A stretch of DNA of 32,898 bases from Pseudorhodobacter aquimaris (GCF_001202025.1 NZ_LGHS01000042.1:1-32898), one strand, 5' to 3'; positions 7,659 to 16,161 are shown, counted from the first letter of the stretch. The notes: generated from the sequence alone by a model not told the origin. Numbers and translations: made by a program.

Positions 7659-8770
7659 CAGCGTTCTCCCGTGATAATGCGCCGGATATAGGTGTTCAGG
7701 ATCACGGCTGCCAAAAGAATAACGCCAAGAAACACGCGGAACAGCGAGCTTTCAACACCGGCGAAAAATAGCCCCTGTTGCACAACCCCAAAGATAAGCG
7801 CGCCAAGCGCGGCACCGATCACCGAGCCATAGCCCCCTGTCAGCAACGCGCCACCAATGACCACCGCGATGATCGCCTCAAACTCCTTGAGCAACCCGCG
7901 ATCGGCACCTGCGGACCCGAACTCCATCACCTGGCATACGGCAAAGACTGTGGCGCAAAAGGCGGTGAACATGAACATCTGGATTTTAACCGCGTTCACC
8001 GGAACACCAGAGTTGCGTGCAGCATCGGCGTCACCGCCCGATGCGAAAATCCAGTTGCCAAAGCGTGTGCGCGTCAGCAGCCAATGGCCAAAGATGACCA
8101 GCCCCAAAGCCCAGACCATCAGCATCGGAATGCCGTCGACCACAGGTTCGCCCATCCGGTTGCCGCGCTCAAACGTGGCGATAATGCCCATATCGCCCAA
8201 CCAGTTAAAGATCGGCGCGCCGATCTTGGCCCCAAACAGCGGCGCAAGCCAATCGCCCTCGGCCGCCTCGCGAATACCGCCGATGATGGTCTTGCGCTCA
8301 ATCGTTTGGGGAATGAAAATTGTGAAACCGCGCAGGATGAACAATGTCGCCAGCGTTACGATGAAGCTTGGCAATCCGGTTTTCACGACGATATAGCCAT
8401 TCAAGGCGCCGAATGCGACGCAGATCACGAATGTCACAAGGATCGCGATCCACATCGGCCAGCCCAGGGTGACCCCGAAAATCGCGATCATCATCCCTGC
8501 AAAGCCAATCATCGACCCGACAGAGAGGTCAAACTCCCCCGATATCATCAAGAGGCAGGCCCCCACCGCAATGATCATGAATTGCGCAGAAACGACCGAC
8601 CAGTTCATGATGCCTTGCGCATTGAACATGCCGCTGTCGAAGGCAAACAAACCAAAGAAGACAAAGACCGCGACGGTGCCGACAATCCCGCCCAATTCAG
8701 GCCGCATCAACGCCTTTCGGACCTTTGACATTTCCTTAATTCTTTCGTCACCACTTGAGACGTCAGACAT
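7658..8770 (-). CDS. Sugar/inositol ABC transporter permease (FrcC/RbsC family)
   Basis: The 370-residue inner-membrane protein has about 8-10 hydrophobic segments after a charged cytoplasmic N-terminus ([20 protein letters not shown]). Family blocks are visible: [38 protein letters not shown] plus FILRG, the long periplasmic stretch around [17 protein letters not shown] (longer than in RbsC, as in FrcC-type permeases), [20 protein letters not shown], which is the ATPase-contact loop, and [19 protein letters not shown]. It pairs with the single-domain ATPase whose start codon overlaps its stop. The gene lies 84 bp after the binding-protein stop, separated by an intrinsic terminator (8805-8840), so it is probably expressed at a lower level than the binding protein. 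Confidence 0.9.
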   Translation of the reverse strand: MSDVSSGDERIKEMSKVRKALMRPELGGIVGTVAVFVFFGLFAFDSGMFNAQGIMNWSVVSAQFMIIAVGACLLMISGEFDLSVGSMIGFAGMMIAIFGVTLGWPMWIAILVTFVICVAFGALNGYIVVKTGLPSFIVTLATLFILRGFTIFIPQTIERKTIIGGIREAAEGDWLAPLFGAKIGAPIFNWLGDMGIIATFERGNRMGEPVVDGIPMLMVWALGLVIFGHWLLTRTRFGNWIFASGGDADAARNSGVPVNAVKIQMFMFTAFCATVFAVCQVMEFGSAGADRGLLKEFEAIIAVVIGGALLTGGYGSVIGAALGALIFGVVQQGLFFAGVESSLFRVFLGVILLAAVILNTYIRRIITGER

Positions 8771-8804
8771 CCTATTTCATCCTTGTCGTGCTATGAGGGT
8801 TCCT

Positions 8805-8840
8805 TGAAAAAAGGCGACAATAGCCCGCCGCCTTTTTTCA
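8805..8840 (-). terminator. Intrinsic terminator/attenuator between binding protein and permease genes
   Basis: TGAAAAAAGGCG (8805-8816) and CGCCTTTTTTCA (8829-8840) are perfect reverse complements, 12 bp each, with a 12-base loop. On the leftward transcript the stem ends in a run of six U, the classic intrinsic terminator form, and the symmetric A run makes it potentially bidirectional. Sitting inside the ABC operon, it should let the binding protein be made in excess with only partial read-through into permease and ATPase. Confidence 0.85.
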
Positions 8841-8854
8841 TTCTGCCAAAGAGC

Positions 8855-9805
8855 TTAGCGGTACTCGCCAGCGAACTCTTCAACCTTTTCAAGGCCATCA
8901 GCCGTCACAAACCCCGGACCGGAGTTGATGTTGTTGCCTGGCAGAACGCCGTAGCGGTGATAGTTGGTCATCACCACAACCGGCAGGTAAGCCTGCAGGA
9001 ACGGCTGTTGGTCGATACCCCAATTGATTACGCCCGCCTTGATACCTTTGATGATCTCTTCGCCAAGGTCGAATGTGCCAAAGTAGATGGCACCGGCCAT
9101 GCCGTTTTCATTCAGCGCCAATAGCGTCGGATCAGCAGAGGTTGGCCCAAGTGTCAGGATCGCGTCAGTTTTCGGGTTGGCTGAGAGGTAAGCCAACACT
9201 CGGTTCTTGATTTCGGCAGGGTCCTGACCCGCATCGATCATCTGATTGCCCAGATCCACACCCAGACCGTCCGCGAAACCTTGGCAACGCTCGGCCGACG
9301 AAGGTGAGGAGATGTAGTGGTTCACACAGAGGAACGATTCGATCCCGTCACGCGCCGCGCGCTTGCCTGCAGCCAGACCGGCGTCATATTCAGGTTGGCC
9401 GACATACATCAATGCACCAACTTCGGCTGCCTGCTCGGGCGTGCCGGTGTTCATGATGATCACATCAACACCGGAGTCCACAGCCGCCATGATTGGCCCC
9501 TTGAGAACATCATAGTCGGACAATGTGGTGATGATCCCGTCCGGCTGCGACGCCGCCGCCTGTTCGATGATGCGGGCCATATCTGCCAAGTCACCGGTTG
9601 GCGGGTTGCGGTATTCAACGGTTACATCCATCTGTTCACCGGCAAGGGCGATGCCGTTTTTGACGGTGTTCCACCAGCTGTCGGAATCTGGTGCGTGGCT
9701 TACGAGGATATATTTCTCACCCTCTGCGGCGGCTTGCGTCGCAGCCAGCAGCGGTGTCGCAGCGATTGCTGCCGTTAACAGCAGCTTTCTCATCGTAGAT
9801 TTCAT
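8855..9805 (-). CDS. Periplasmic sugar/inositol-binding protein of ABC importer
   Basis: The 316-residue type I periplasmic binding protein (ribose/galactose-binding, Peripla_BP_4 fold) has a Sec signal (MKSTMRKLLLTAAIAATPLL, cleavage about residue 27 after QAAA). The mature part starts EGEKYILVSHAPDSDSWWNT, followed by EYRNPPTGDLADMARIIEQA and GIITTLSDYDVLKGPI: a hinge-linked two-lobe layout in which aromatic and Asp residues bind the sugar ring. The start at ATG 9805 is preceded by GGGAGGAAAAC, a strong ribosome-binding site. The promoter faces the LacI operator at 9896-9911. It is first in the operon and is followed by the attenuator. The inositol substrate is inferred from the regulon, not from specific residues. 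Confidence 0.9.
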   Translation of the reverse strand: MKSTMRKLLLTAAIAATPLLAATQAAAEGEKYILVSHAPDSDSWWNTVKNGIALAGEQMDVTVEYRNPPTGDLADMARIIEQAAASQPDGIITTLSDYDVLKGPIMAAVDSGVDVIIMNTGTPEQAAEVGALMYVGQPEYDAGLAAGKRAARDGIESFLCVNHYISSPSSAERCQGFADGLGVDLGNQMIDAGQDPAEIKNRVLAYLSANPKTDAILTLGPTSADPTLLALNENGMAGAIYFGTFDLGEEIIKGIKAGVINWGIDQQPFLQAYLPVVVMTNYHRYGVLPGNNINSGPGFVTADGLEKVEEFAGEYR

Positions 9806-9872
9806 GTTTTCCTCCCAAGGAATTTTTTATCCGGACGGTTCAATAAGGGGCATGGCCCCCGCATGTTAGACA

Positions 9873-9901
9873 ATCAAAGCACGGTTTGATCTCTTTTGCA
9901 A
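9873..9901 (-). promoter_or_regulatory. Predicted promoter of the inositol ABC operon
   Basis: On the minus strand TTGCAA (9901-9896) is followed after exactly 17 bases by TTTGAT (9878-9873), four of six matches to a -10 box. The -35 hexamer is the outer half of the LacI-type palindrome, so a bound repressor would block polymerase directly. The same geometry recurs at the iolD promoter. Confidence 0.55.
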
Positions 9902-9911
9902 CCGGTTGCAA
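9896..9911. promoter_or_regulatory. LacI-type operator 1 (TTGCAACCGGTTGCAA)
   Basis: This is a perfect 16-bp palindrome with central CpG-type CCGG, the typical form of LacI/GalR-family operators. It lies between the divergent ABC operon and the lacI-type gene, 88 bases before the regulator ATG. It is identical over 16 bp to operator 2 at 14198-14213, which supports one shared regulator, most simply the protein encoded at 9999-11009. Confidence 0.85.
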
Positions 9912-9998
9912 TAATTTCTTCGACTTACCTGTTTTGCGCCTTTAAATAGCTGGAACCCCGGGCAATGCCCGAACATGTCAAAAGGATAGAAACAGACC

Positions 9999-11009
9999 AT
10001 GGCGGTAACCCTGAAAGACGTGGCAAGCCGCGCCGGTGTATCGACATCCGCCGTCTCGCGGACCTTTACCGATGGCGCTTCCGTTTCCGAAAAGATGCGG
10101 CGCAAGGTCGAAAAAGCCGCGGCGGATTTAGGCTATTCTCCCAATGCCTTGGCGTCCTCTCTGACCACGGGGCGTACCAAGCTTATCGGGCTTGTGTCGA
10201 ACAATTTTCACAACCCGATTTTTCTGCAAGTATTCGATTTGTTCACTCGCAAGCTACAGGACAAAGGGCTGCGCCCCCTGCTGATGAACCTGAGCGGTGA
10301 ACATGACGCGGCGACCTCGGTGCGGCGCCTGCAACAATATTCGGTGGACGGTGTTATTGTTGCTTCTTCAACCCTGCCACCAGAATTTTCCCGCGCATTT
10401 CGCGATGCCGGTGTGCCGGTCGTCAACAGCTTCGGGCGATTCTCGACCTCGCCGGATGTGCATGTCGTCGGGGTGGACAACTCTGAATGTGGGCGCATGG
10501 CGGCCCGCGCATTGATTGAACGCGGCTATACATCCGTTGGCTTCATGGGCGGACCAGAAGCCGCCACCTCGACCCATGACCGGTTTCGGGGATTCGCGCA
10601 GGAGCTTGCCAAACACCCCGAGGCCACGCGCCGCCATTCCTTTGCGGATGACTATTCATTTGAGGCAGGCCGTGCCGAGATGCAGCGCCTGATCGCTATC
10701 GGAGACCTGGCAGAGGCGTATTTTTGTGGTGATGATGTACTGTCCATCGGCGCGCTATCGGCATTGGCCGATGCCGGCCTGCGGGTGCCCGAAGACATCG
10801 GGATTATTGGCTTCAATGATATGGAAATGGCGGGCTGGGCCAATATCAATCTGACGACCATCGGCCAGCCGATAGAGCATATTATCAATTCGTCGGTGGA
10901 GCTGATCGTCGCTATGCTGGATGAGCCGGACCGCTATCCTGAGGTCCGGCTCTTTCCCTGCAAGCTGGTAGAGCGGGGCACTTTGCGCCCCGTCCAATCC
11001 CGTCCTTAG
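9999..11009 (+). CDS. LacI-family transcriptional regulator, probable inositol repressor
   Basis: The 336 residues begin with a canonical LacI helix-turn-helix (MAVTLKDVASRAGVSTSAVS, about residues 3-23) and a hinge helix (YSPNALASSLTTGRTKLIGL). The periplasmic-binding-protein-like effector domain follows (LVSNNFHNPIFLQVFDLFTR; VDGVIVASSTLPPEF; FCGDDVLSIGALSALADAG; GFNDMEMAGWANINLTTIGQ). It sits between the ABC importer and the catabolic genes. Two identical palindromes in the flanking promoter regions are its likely targets, including its own promoter. Rhizobial inositol clusters are usually controlled by RpiR-type IolR and Bacillus by DeoR-type IolR, so a LacI protein is a different solution. 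The stop overlaps by 4 bp the stop region of the convergent dehydrogenase gene. Confidence 0.9.
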   Translation: MAVTLKDVASRAGVSTSAVSRTFTDGASVSEKMRRKVEKAAADLGYSPNALASSLTTGRTKLIGLVSNNFHNPIFLQVFDLFTRKLQDKGLRPLLMNLSGEHDAATSVRRLQQYSVDGVIVASSTLPPEFSRAFRDAGVPVVNSFGRFSTSPDVHVVGVDNSECGRMAARALIERGYTSVGFMGGPEAATSTHDRFRGFAQELAKHPEATRRHSFADDYSFEAGRAEMQRLIAIGDLAEAYFCGDDVLSIGALSALADAGLRVPEDIGIIGFNDMEMAGWANINLTTIGQPIEHIINSSVELIVAMLDEPDRYPEVRLFPCKLVERGTLRPVQSRP

Positions 11010-12139
11010 CGATACATAGGTGGGCGCGCGTCCACCCATTCGCCTTGCTTGGTGGCTGAGGCGACTGCCTGATGTACGGCCGCCATCGACCGCAGGCCGT
11101 CTTCGGCTGTGGGCAGCCCGTCACGACGTTCGCCGCGCAGGGCTGATGCAAGATCGACATAGATATTCGCAACGGCCAATGGGAACCCTTCGGGGTGGGC
11201 AATGGCCACGCGGCTCAGGCGCTGGGCCTCATCGCTCAGCCCGCTATCGCCCTTTTCCATGATCTGTGTGCGGCCCCCGACGGGGGTGTAATAGACTTGG
11301 TTTGGCTCTTCTGAACGCCAGCGCATGCCGCCGGTTTCGCCAAACACCTGAATGTCAAATCCGTGTTGGCGCCCGATTGCGACCGAACTGGTCCAGAGCC
11401 GCCCGACCGTGCCACCTTCAAGGCGGAAATTGACCATCGCATCGTCTTCCAGCTGGCGGCTGGGGATTGTCGATGCGAAATCGGCGCTGAGACTGCGAAC
11501 GGTATCACCTGCGATAAAGCTTGCCATGTGCAGCGCGTGGATGCCGCAGTCTGCAAATTGGCCAGACACCCCGGCCATCGCGGGATCATAGCGCCAGCGC
11601 ACCCGGGGGTTATCTGCATCGGTCGCATCGCCGTGGTGGCCGTGACTGAAATTGGTCACGATAAGACGCACCTTACCCAATTGCCCACTGCGCACCATTT
11701 CGCGCATCTCGCGCACCATGGGATAGGCAGAATAGCAGTAGTTCACCGCACAAATCTTGCCGGTCTTGGCGGCGATTTTCACGATTTCCTCGCCTTCCTC
11801 TACCGTCATTGTCATCGGTTTTTCGCACAGCACGTTGAAACCGCCTTCAAGAAAGGCCTTGGTGATTTCAAAATGGGTGGAATTTGGTGTGGCCACTGTT
11901 ACCAGATCAACGCGGTCCTCGCGCCCGCTCTCACCTTTCAGCATTTCTTGCCAATCGCCATAGGCGCGGTCGGCGGCGACACCAAGGCTTTGCGCATAGG
12001 CGCGCCCTTTTTCAGCGTTATGATCCAAGGCGCCTGCCGCCAGCACAAAATTACCATCTGCAAGTGCGCCCAAGCGGTGGGCCGGCCCAATCTGGCTGCC
12101 TTCACCGCCACCGATCATGCCCCAATTCAGTTTTTTCAT
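11006..12139 (-). CDS. Gfo/Idh/MocA-family NAD(P)-dependent dehydrogenase (inositol-type)
   Basis: The 377-residue protein has an N-terminal Rossmann fold (LNWGMIGGGEGSQIGPAHRL), the EKP motif with catalytic Lys107 (NVLCEKPMTMT) and the downstream active-site pair Asp198/His201 in QFADCGIHALHM. The layout matches myo-, scyllo- or chiro-inositol dehydrogenases and related sugar oxidoreductases that oxidise a ring hydroxyl. The length (377) is larger than IolG (about 330-350) and fits the IolW/IolX/MocA-like subgroup. It is last of a leftward trio with an IolE-like protein and another Gfo/Idh enzyme, 10 bp after the middle gene. It ends tail-to-tail with the LacI gene, overlapping it by 4 bp. 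The exact substrate cannot be read from sequence. Confidence 0.87.
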   Translation of the reverse strand: MKKLNWGMIGGGEGSQIGPAHRLGALADGNFVLAAGALDHNAEKGRAYAQSLGVAADRAYGDWQEMLKGESGREDRVDLVTVATPNSTHFEITKAFLEGGFNVLCEKPMTMTVEEGEEIVKIAAKTGKICAVNYCYSAYPMVREMREMVRSGQLGKVRLIVTNFSHGHHGDATDADNPRVRWRYDPAMAGVSGQFADCGIHALHMASFIAGDTVRSLSADFASTIPSRQLEDDAMVNFRLEGGTVGRLWTSSVAIGRQHGFDIQVFGETGGMRWRSEEPNQVYYTPVGGRTQIMEKGDSGLSDEAQRLSRVAIAHPEGFPLAVANIYVDLASALRGERRDGLPTAEDGLRSMAAVHQAVASATKQGEWVDARPPMYR

Positions 12140-12149
12140 GGGTTATCCT

Positions 12150-13043
12150 TTACTTAAAGCCAATAGTTTCAAGGAACTCTCGGTTTTTGCGTGCATCACC
12201 GACCGGGTCTGGATCAAGCGTCGGATCGCAATCCTGCTCGACGGTGCACCAACCCTCAAACCCGGCGTCCAGCAGGACCTGACGCACGGCTTTGAAATCC
12301 ACGTCACCCTCGCCCAGATTGCAGAAAATCCCTTGCCCGCAGGCGTCATAGAACCCCGTGCGATTGGCGATCACATCTGCCTTTACCTTGGGGTCGATGT
12401 CTTTGAAGTGCATGTAAGAAATGCGGTTGATATGGCGCTTCATGAAGGCAACCGGATCAAAACCCGCATAGGAGTGGTGCCCGGTGTCAAAACATATCTT
12501 GAGGATGCCCTCATCCACCTCGTCCAGCAGCCGTTCCAGCTCGGGCTCAAAATCCATGAAGCCTGCAGCGTGGGCGTGAATGCCGACTGTCAAACCGTAT
12601 TCCTCGGCCCCGATCCGCGCAGTTTCTGCAATGCGATCACGATAGGCGGTCCATTCCGCCTTGTCCATTTGCTCGGCCTCGGCGGCACGTCCCGCAGTTG
12701 GCGCACGGCGCGGAGAGATCGAATCGATCAACACCAGGTGCTTGGCCCCATGCGCCTTGAGCGCCTTTGCCGTCCGGTGGGTGGCGTCCAATACGTCATC
12801 CCATGCATCAGGATCGTGATAGGGGCGAAAGACCACGCCACCAATCAACTCCAGATCATGTTCTGCCAGCGCTTCGCCCAGCAATGCAGGGTCTTCGGGC
12901 ATAAAGCCGACAGGACCCAATTCGATCCCCTTATAACCAGCGGCCGCACAGTCCTTGAGGACGGATTGCCACGTTGGGTTGCGCGGATCATCCGCAAATT
13001 CGACACCCCAGGAACAGGGGGCGTTGCCAATTCTGATTGCCAT
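12150..13043 (-). CDS. iolE: IolE-like inosose dehydratase (TIM-barrel, AP-endonuclease-2 fold)
   Basis: The protein of 297 residues is a xylose-isomerase-like TIM barrel. Metal-site motifs appear in the expected order: ELGPVGFMPED near residue 41, GIHAHAAGFMDF (His156, His158), CFDTGHHSYAG (Asp186, His189), MHFKDID (His212) and CTVEQDCDP (Glu269). The block GQGIFCNLGEGDVDF is the counterpart of the IolE FTVPGDGDIDF region. IolE dehydrates 2-keto-myo-inositol to the diketone that IolD then hydrolyses. No other dehydratase candidate is present in the cluster, which favours this role, although an inosose isomerase (IolI or IolH-like) remains possible. It sits between two Gfo/Idh genes on the leftward transcript. 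Confidence 0.8.
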   Translation of the reverse strand: MAIRIGNAPCSWGVEFADDPRNPTWQSVLKDCAAAGYKGIELGPVGFMPEDPALLGEALAEHDLELIGGVVFRPYHDPDAWDDVLDATHRTAKALKAHGAKHLVLIDSISPRRAPTAGRAAEAEQMDKAEWTAYRDRIAETARIGAEEYGLTVGIHAHAAGFMDFEPELERLLDEVDEGILKICFDTGHHSYAGFDPVAFMKRHINRISYMHFKDIDPKVKADVIANRTGFYDACGQGIFCNLGEGDVDFKAVRQVLLDAGFEGWCTVEQDCDPTLDPDPVGDARKNREFLETIGFK

Positions 13044-13062
13044 TCTTGTGCCTTTCCAATGC

Positions 13063-14166
13063 TCAGAACGAATTTATGTCTTGCCAGATTTCACTGCGCG
13101 ATGAGGCCATGGCGGCCGCAATCACGCGGTTCACCTCCATGCCGTCGCGAAAGGTTGGCCAGACGGGTTTGTTTGTTTCGATCGCGGCCAGAAAGTCCCG
13201 CGACTCGATGATGATCTGGTCCTGATATCCGGTGCCATGCCCTGGCCCCTGACAAAAGGGTTCGTAGTCCGGGTGCGCCGGGCCGGTCAGGATTTTGGTA
13301 AACCCGCGCGTCGCCTCTGGCCCCTCCATCCGATAGAGCCAGATGGCGTTCTGATCCTCTTGGTCGAACCGTATGGCCCCTTTGGTTCCGCTGATTTCAT
13401 AGGCATAGCCCATTTTGCGCCCCGTCGCGATTCGGCTGAAATACATCTGCCCCATTGCCCCGTTTTCAAACCGGCACATCATCTGGGCGTGGTCATCATT
13501 GGTCACCTCGCCGCCGGGGCGGGTTGTATGTACGGTCTCAACAGTTGCGTTGACGCGCGCGATCGGCCCCAAAAGTGCCAGTGCGCCATTGATCATATGC
13601 GGTGCCAGATCGCCCATTGTGCCGTTGGCCTCACCGGTGGTGCGCCATGTTGCGGGGGCGTTCGGGTCGGCGTAGAAATCCTCGGTATGTTCGCCGCGAA
13701 ACCAGGTCACATCGCCGATTGCCCCATCGGTGATCAACTGCCGAGCAAACTGGCTGGCGGGGGTGCGGATGTAGTTGAACCCAACCATATTGGCGACACC
13801 CGCCGCCTCGGCTGCGGCAACCATCGCGCGGCTGTCGTCAAGTGATGCGCCAAGCGGTTTTTCGCAAAACACTGGCTTGCCCAAAGCAAATGCGGCCTCG
13901 GCCACGTCGCGATGGGTCTCTTGCGGGCTGGCGATAATGATCGCCTCAACCTTGGGGTCGTGTACCAGGGCCTTCCAGTCATCGGTGGGCCGCGCAAACC
14001 CGTAGGCCGCGCGGTAACGCTCGGCGCTTTGGGGGGTTGAGGCGCAGACCATCTCCAGCCGTGGGCGCAGCTTTGTGTTGAAAACCGCCCCGACCGCAGA
14101 CATCGCAACGGCATGGGCTTTGCCCATATAGCCCCCACCAAGGATGCCAATTCCTATCTGTGTCAT
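13063..14166 (-). CDS. Gfo/Idh/MocA-family dehydrogenase, first gene of leftward iol operon
   Basis: The start is ATG 14166-14164, preceded by a G-rich stretch (GCGGGGGGGGAC). A much longer in-frame extension to 15189 runs antisense through iolD and past the operator, so it is rejected. The 367-residue product has the Rossmann motif GIGILGGGYMGKAHA, the EKP motif (CEKPLGASLDD, Lys103) and Asp186/His190 in GTMGDLAPHMINGALALLG. It is similar in plan to inositol and other sugar dehydrogenases; the sequence HTEDFYADPNAPATWR is typical of the longer MocA/IolG-like group. The LacI operator lies about 31 bp upstream of its ATG, so it should be co-regulated with iolD. It may oxidise an inositol stereoisomer or an inosose different from the IolG substrate. 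Confidence 0.87.
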   Translation of the reverse strand: MTQIGIGILGGGYMGKAHAVAMSAVGAVFNTKLRPRLEMVCASTPQSAERYRAAYGFARPTDDWKALVHDPKVEAIIIASPQETHRDVAEAAFALGKPVFCEKPLGASLDDSRAMVAAAEAAGVANMVGFNYIRTPASQFARQLITDGAIGDVTWFRGEHTEDFYADPNAPATWRTTGEANGTMGDLAPHMINGALALLGPIARVNATVETVHTTRPGGEVTNDDHAQMMCRFENGAMGQMYFSRIATGRKMGYAYEISGTKGAIRFDQEDQNAIWLYRMEGPEATRGFTKILTGPAHPDYEPFCQGPGHGTGYQDQIIIESRDFLAAIETNKPVWPTFRDGMEVNRVIAAAMASSRSEIWQDINSF

Positions 14167-14197
14167 GTTGTGTCCCCCCCCGCTTTGGAAATATTGT

Positions 14198-14213
14198 TTG
14201 CAACCGGTTGCAA
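14198..14213. promoter_or_regulatory. LacI-type operator 2 (TTGCAACCGGTTGCAA)
   Basis: This palindrome is identical to operator 1, and here the symmetry extends to 18 bp (TTTGCAACCGGTTGCAAA, 14197-14214). It sits in the 126-bp divergent region between the leftward dehydrogenase operon and the rightward iolD operon, where one bound repressor could silence both. Confidence 0.87.
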
Positions 14214-14236
14214 AACTTGTATCTTGAGAATCTAAA
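14208..14236 (+). promoter_or_regulatory. Predicted promoter of the iolD operon
   Basis: TTGCAA (14208-14213) and TCTAAA (14231-14236) are separated by exactly 17 bp. The -35 hexamer is the right half of operator 2. It lies 57 bp before the iolD start and mirrors the ABC operon promoter, which supports direct repression by promoter occlusion. Confidence 0.6.
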
Positions 14237-14292
14237 CCCTGCAAGCTGCATTCGGCAACAGTGCCGGATTTTCCCAAGAGGATCGCGCCGAT

Positions 14293-16161
14293 ATGACCGT
14301 TCAACAAGACACAGTCCACCTTACGACCGCGCAAGCAATTATTCGCTGGTTGTCCAATCAGTTCATTGAGATAGATGGCGAGGAACTGCGCGTCTGCGGC
14401 GGTGGTTTTGGCATTTTCGGCCACGGCAATGTCACCTGTCTGGGTGAGGCCCTGTACGGCGTGCAGGACCAGCTTCCCCTGTATCGCGGCCAGAACGAGC
14501 AAAGCATGGGATTCGCGGCGGCGGGCTATGCAAAGCAATGGCTGCGCCAGCGGTTTATGTTCTGCACGGCCAGTGCCGGGCCAGGCACGACGAACCTGTT
14601 GACCAGTGCCGCACTGGCCCATGCGAACCGGCTGCCGATGTTGTTGTTGTGCGGCGATACGTTCCAGACCCGTCTGCCCGACCCGGTCCTGCAACAGATG
14701 GAGAATTACAACGACCCGACCTTTGGTGTGAATGATGCGTTCAAGCCGGTCGTGCGCTACTGGGATCGTATCACCCATCCCGCGCAAATCATCCAGTCGC
14801 TGCCCAATGCATTGGCGACGATGCTGGACCCTGCTGATTGCGGCCCCGCTTTTCTGGGGTTGCCGCAAGATGTGCAGGGCTGGGCATATGACTACCCCGC
14901 CGTCTTTTTTGAAAAGAAGGTCCACCGCATTCGCCGCCAATCCCCTGACATGCGCGAGATTGCCGATGCAGTCACCGTGTTGTCGGGTGCGAAACGCCCG
15001 ATGATCATTGCGGGCGGGGGCGTCCAATATTCGCGCGCGGTTGCCGAATTGACGGCTTTTGCCGAAGCGCATCAAATTCCGGTCGTAGAGACCATAGCGG
15101 GGCGGGCCAATATGCTGGCCACCCACCCGCTGAATATCGGGCCGCTTGGTGTGACAGGGTCCGACAGCGCCAATGCAATCGCCAAACAAGCCGATGTTAT
15201 TGTTGCAGTTGGCACGCGGCTTCAGGATTTCACCACAGGGTCATGGACGGCCTTTGCCAAGGATGCCCAGCTCATCTCCGTGAACGCCGCGCGCCACGAC
15301 GCGGCCAAGCACCGCTCCCTTCCTGTCGTGGGGGATGCCAAGCTGTCGCTGACCGCGTTGGGTGATGCGCTGGACTACGCAGCCCCGAGCGGCTGGGTTG
15401 CCGAGGCGCAGGGCCATCGCGCAAAATGGGATGACTATGTTGCCGAAAACGTGGCACCGGGCAATCGCCCCAATTCCTATGCGCAGGCGATCGGTGTTGT
15501 GAATGACCTATGCGATCCGCGTGACCGTGTGGTTGCCGCAGCCGGTGGATTGCCTGCCGAGGTGACAGCCAACTGGCGCACATTGGATATCGGCACCGTG
15601 GATGTGGAATTCGGGTTTTCCTGCATGGGCTACGAAATTGCGGGCGCCTGGGGGGCCCGTATCGCCCAAGCGCAACGCGAACCTGACAAGGATACCATCG
15701 TGTTCTGCGGGGACGGGTCTTATCTGATGCTCAACTCGGATATCTACTCTTCTGTCCTCACGCAAAAGAAGCTTATCATCCTTGTGCTTGATAATGGTGG
15801 CTTTGCCGTCATCAACAAGCTGCAAAACAACACCGGCAACGAAAGCTTTAATAACCTGATTGCGGACACGCCCACGGCCACCGCGCAATTTACCGTTGAT
15901 TTTGAGGCGCACGCCGGTGCCATGGGGGCCAATGTCGAAACCGCAGCCAACCCGGCAGAACTAGGCGCAGCGTTCACGCGGGCCAAAGCCGCTGAAAAAA
16001 CCAGCGTGATTGTGATGAAGGTTGACGCCTATGACGGCTGGACCAAACAAGGGCACGCCTGGTGGGAGGTCGGCACCCCCCATACCACCGAAAGCGATCG
16101 GGTGCGCGCCGCCCACGAAAATCAGGAAAGCGGGCGTTCATCCCAGCGTAGGGGGGTGTGA
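14293..16161 (+). CDS. iolD: 3D-(3,5/4)-trihydroxycyclohexane-1,2-dione hydrolase
   Basis: The 622-residue thiamine-diphosphate enzyme cleaves the cyclic diketone to 5-deoxy-glucuronate. The N-terminal pyrimidine-binding domain contains the catalytic Glu69 (YRGQNEQSMGFAAAGYA) and SAGPGTTNLLTSAALAHANR. The central domain (about 225-360) carries KRPMIIAGGGVQYS. The C-terminal cofactor domain has the ThDP motif starting GDGSYLMLNSDIY (Gly473) and ending at LDN (Asn501). The IolD-specific signatures GGFGIFGHGNVTCLGEAL and AGGLPAEVTANWRT make the assignment firm. The ATG is preceded by AAGAGGATCG. It is first in a six-gene rightward operon, under operator 2. Its stop overlaps the next start by one base (TGATG). 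Confidence 0.96.
   Translation: MTVQQDTVHLTTAQAIIRWLSNQFIEIDGEELRVCGGGFGIFGHGNVTCLGEALYGVQDQLPLYRGQNEQSMGFAAAGYAKQWLRQRFMFCTASAGPGTTNLLTSAALAHANRLPMLLLCGDTFQTRLPDPVLQQMENYNDPTFGVNDAFKPVVRYWDRITHPAQIIQSLPNALATMLDPADCGPAFLGLPQDVQGWAYDYPAVFFEKKVHRIRRQSPDMREIADAVTVLSGAKRPMIIAGGGVQYSRAVAELTAFAEAHQIPVVETIAGRANMLATHPLNIGPLGVTGSDSANAIAKQADVIVAVGTRLQDFTTGSWTAFAKDAQLISVNAARHDAAKHRSLPVVGDAKLSLTALGDALDYAAPSGWVAEAQGHRAKWDDYVAENVAPGNRPNSYAQAIGVVNDLCDPRDRVVAAAGGLPAEVTANWRTLDIGTVDVEFGFSCMGYEIAGAWGARIAQAQREPDKDTIVFCGDGSYLMLNSDIYSSVLTQKKLIILVLDNGGFAVINKLQNNTGNESFNNLIADTPTATAQFTVDFEAHAGAMGANVETAANPAELGAAFTRAKAAEKTSVIVMKVDAYDGWTKQGHAWWEVGTPHTTESDRVRAAHENQESGRSSQRRGV

Noticed and set aside
7778-8728. Long plus-strand open frame opposite the ABC permease
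   Set aside because: The translation is His/Asp/Arg-rich with no hydrophobic core or motif, typical of the antisense of a membrane protein gene in GC-rich DNA.
12117-13211. Plus-strand 364-codon frame opposite the IolE-like gene
   Set aside because: It mirrors the IolE-like coding sequence and crosses into both neighbouring genes; no family features and no ribosome-binding site.
13063-15189. A 708-codon open frame on the minus strand covering the second dehydrogenase and its upstream region
   Set aside because: Only 13063-14166 is protein-like. The rest is antisense to iolD and would read through the operator; ATG 14166 fits the dehydrogenase family start.
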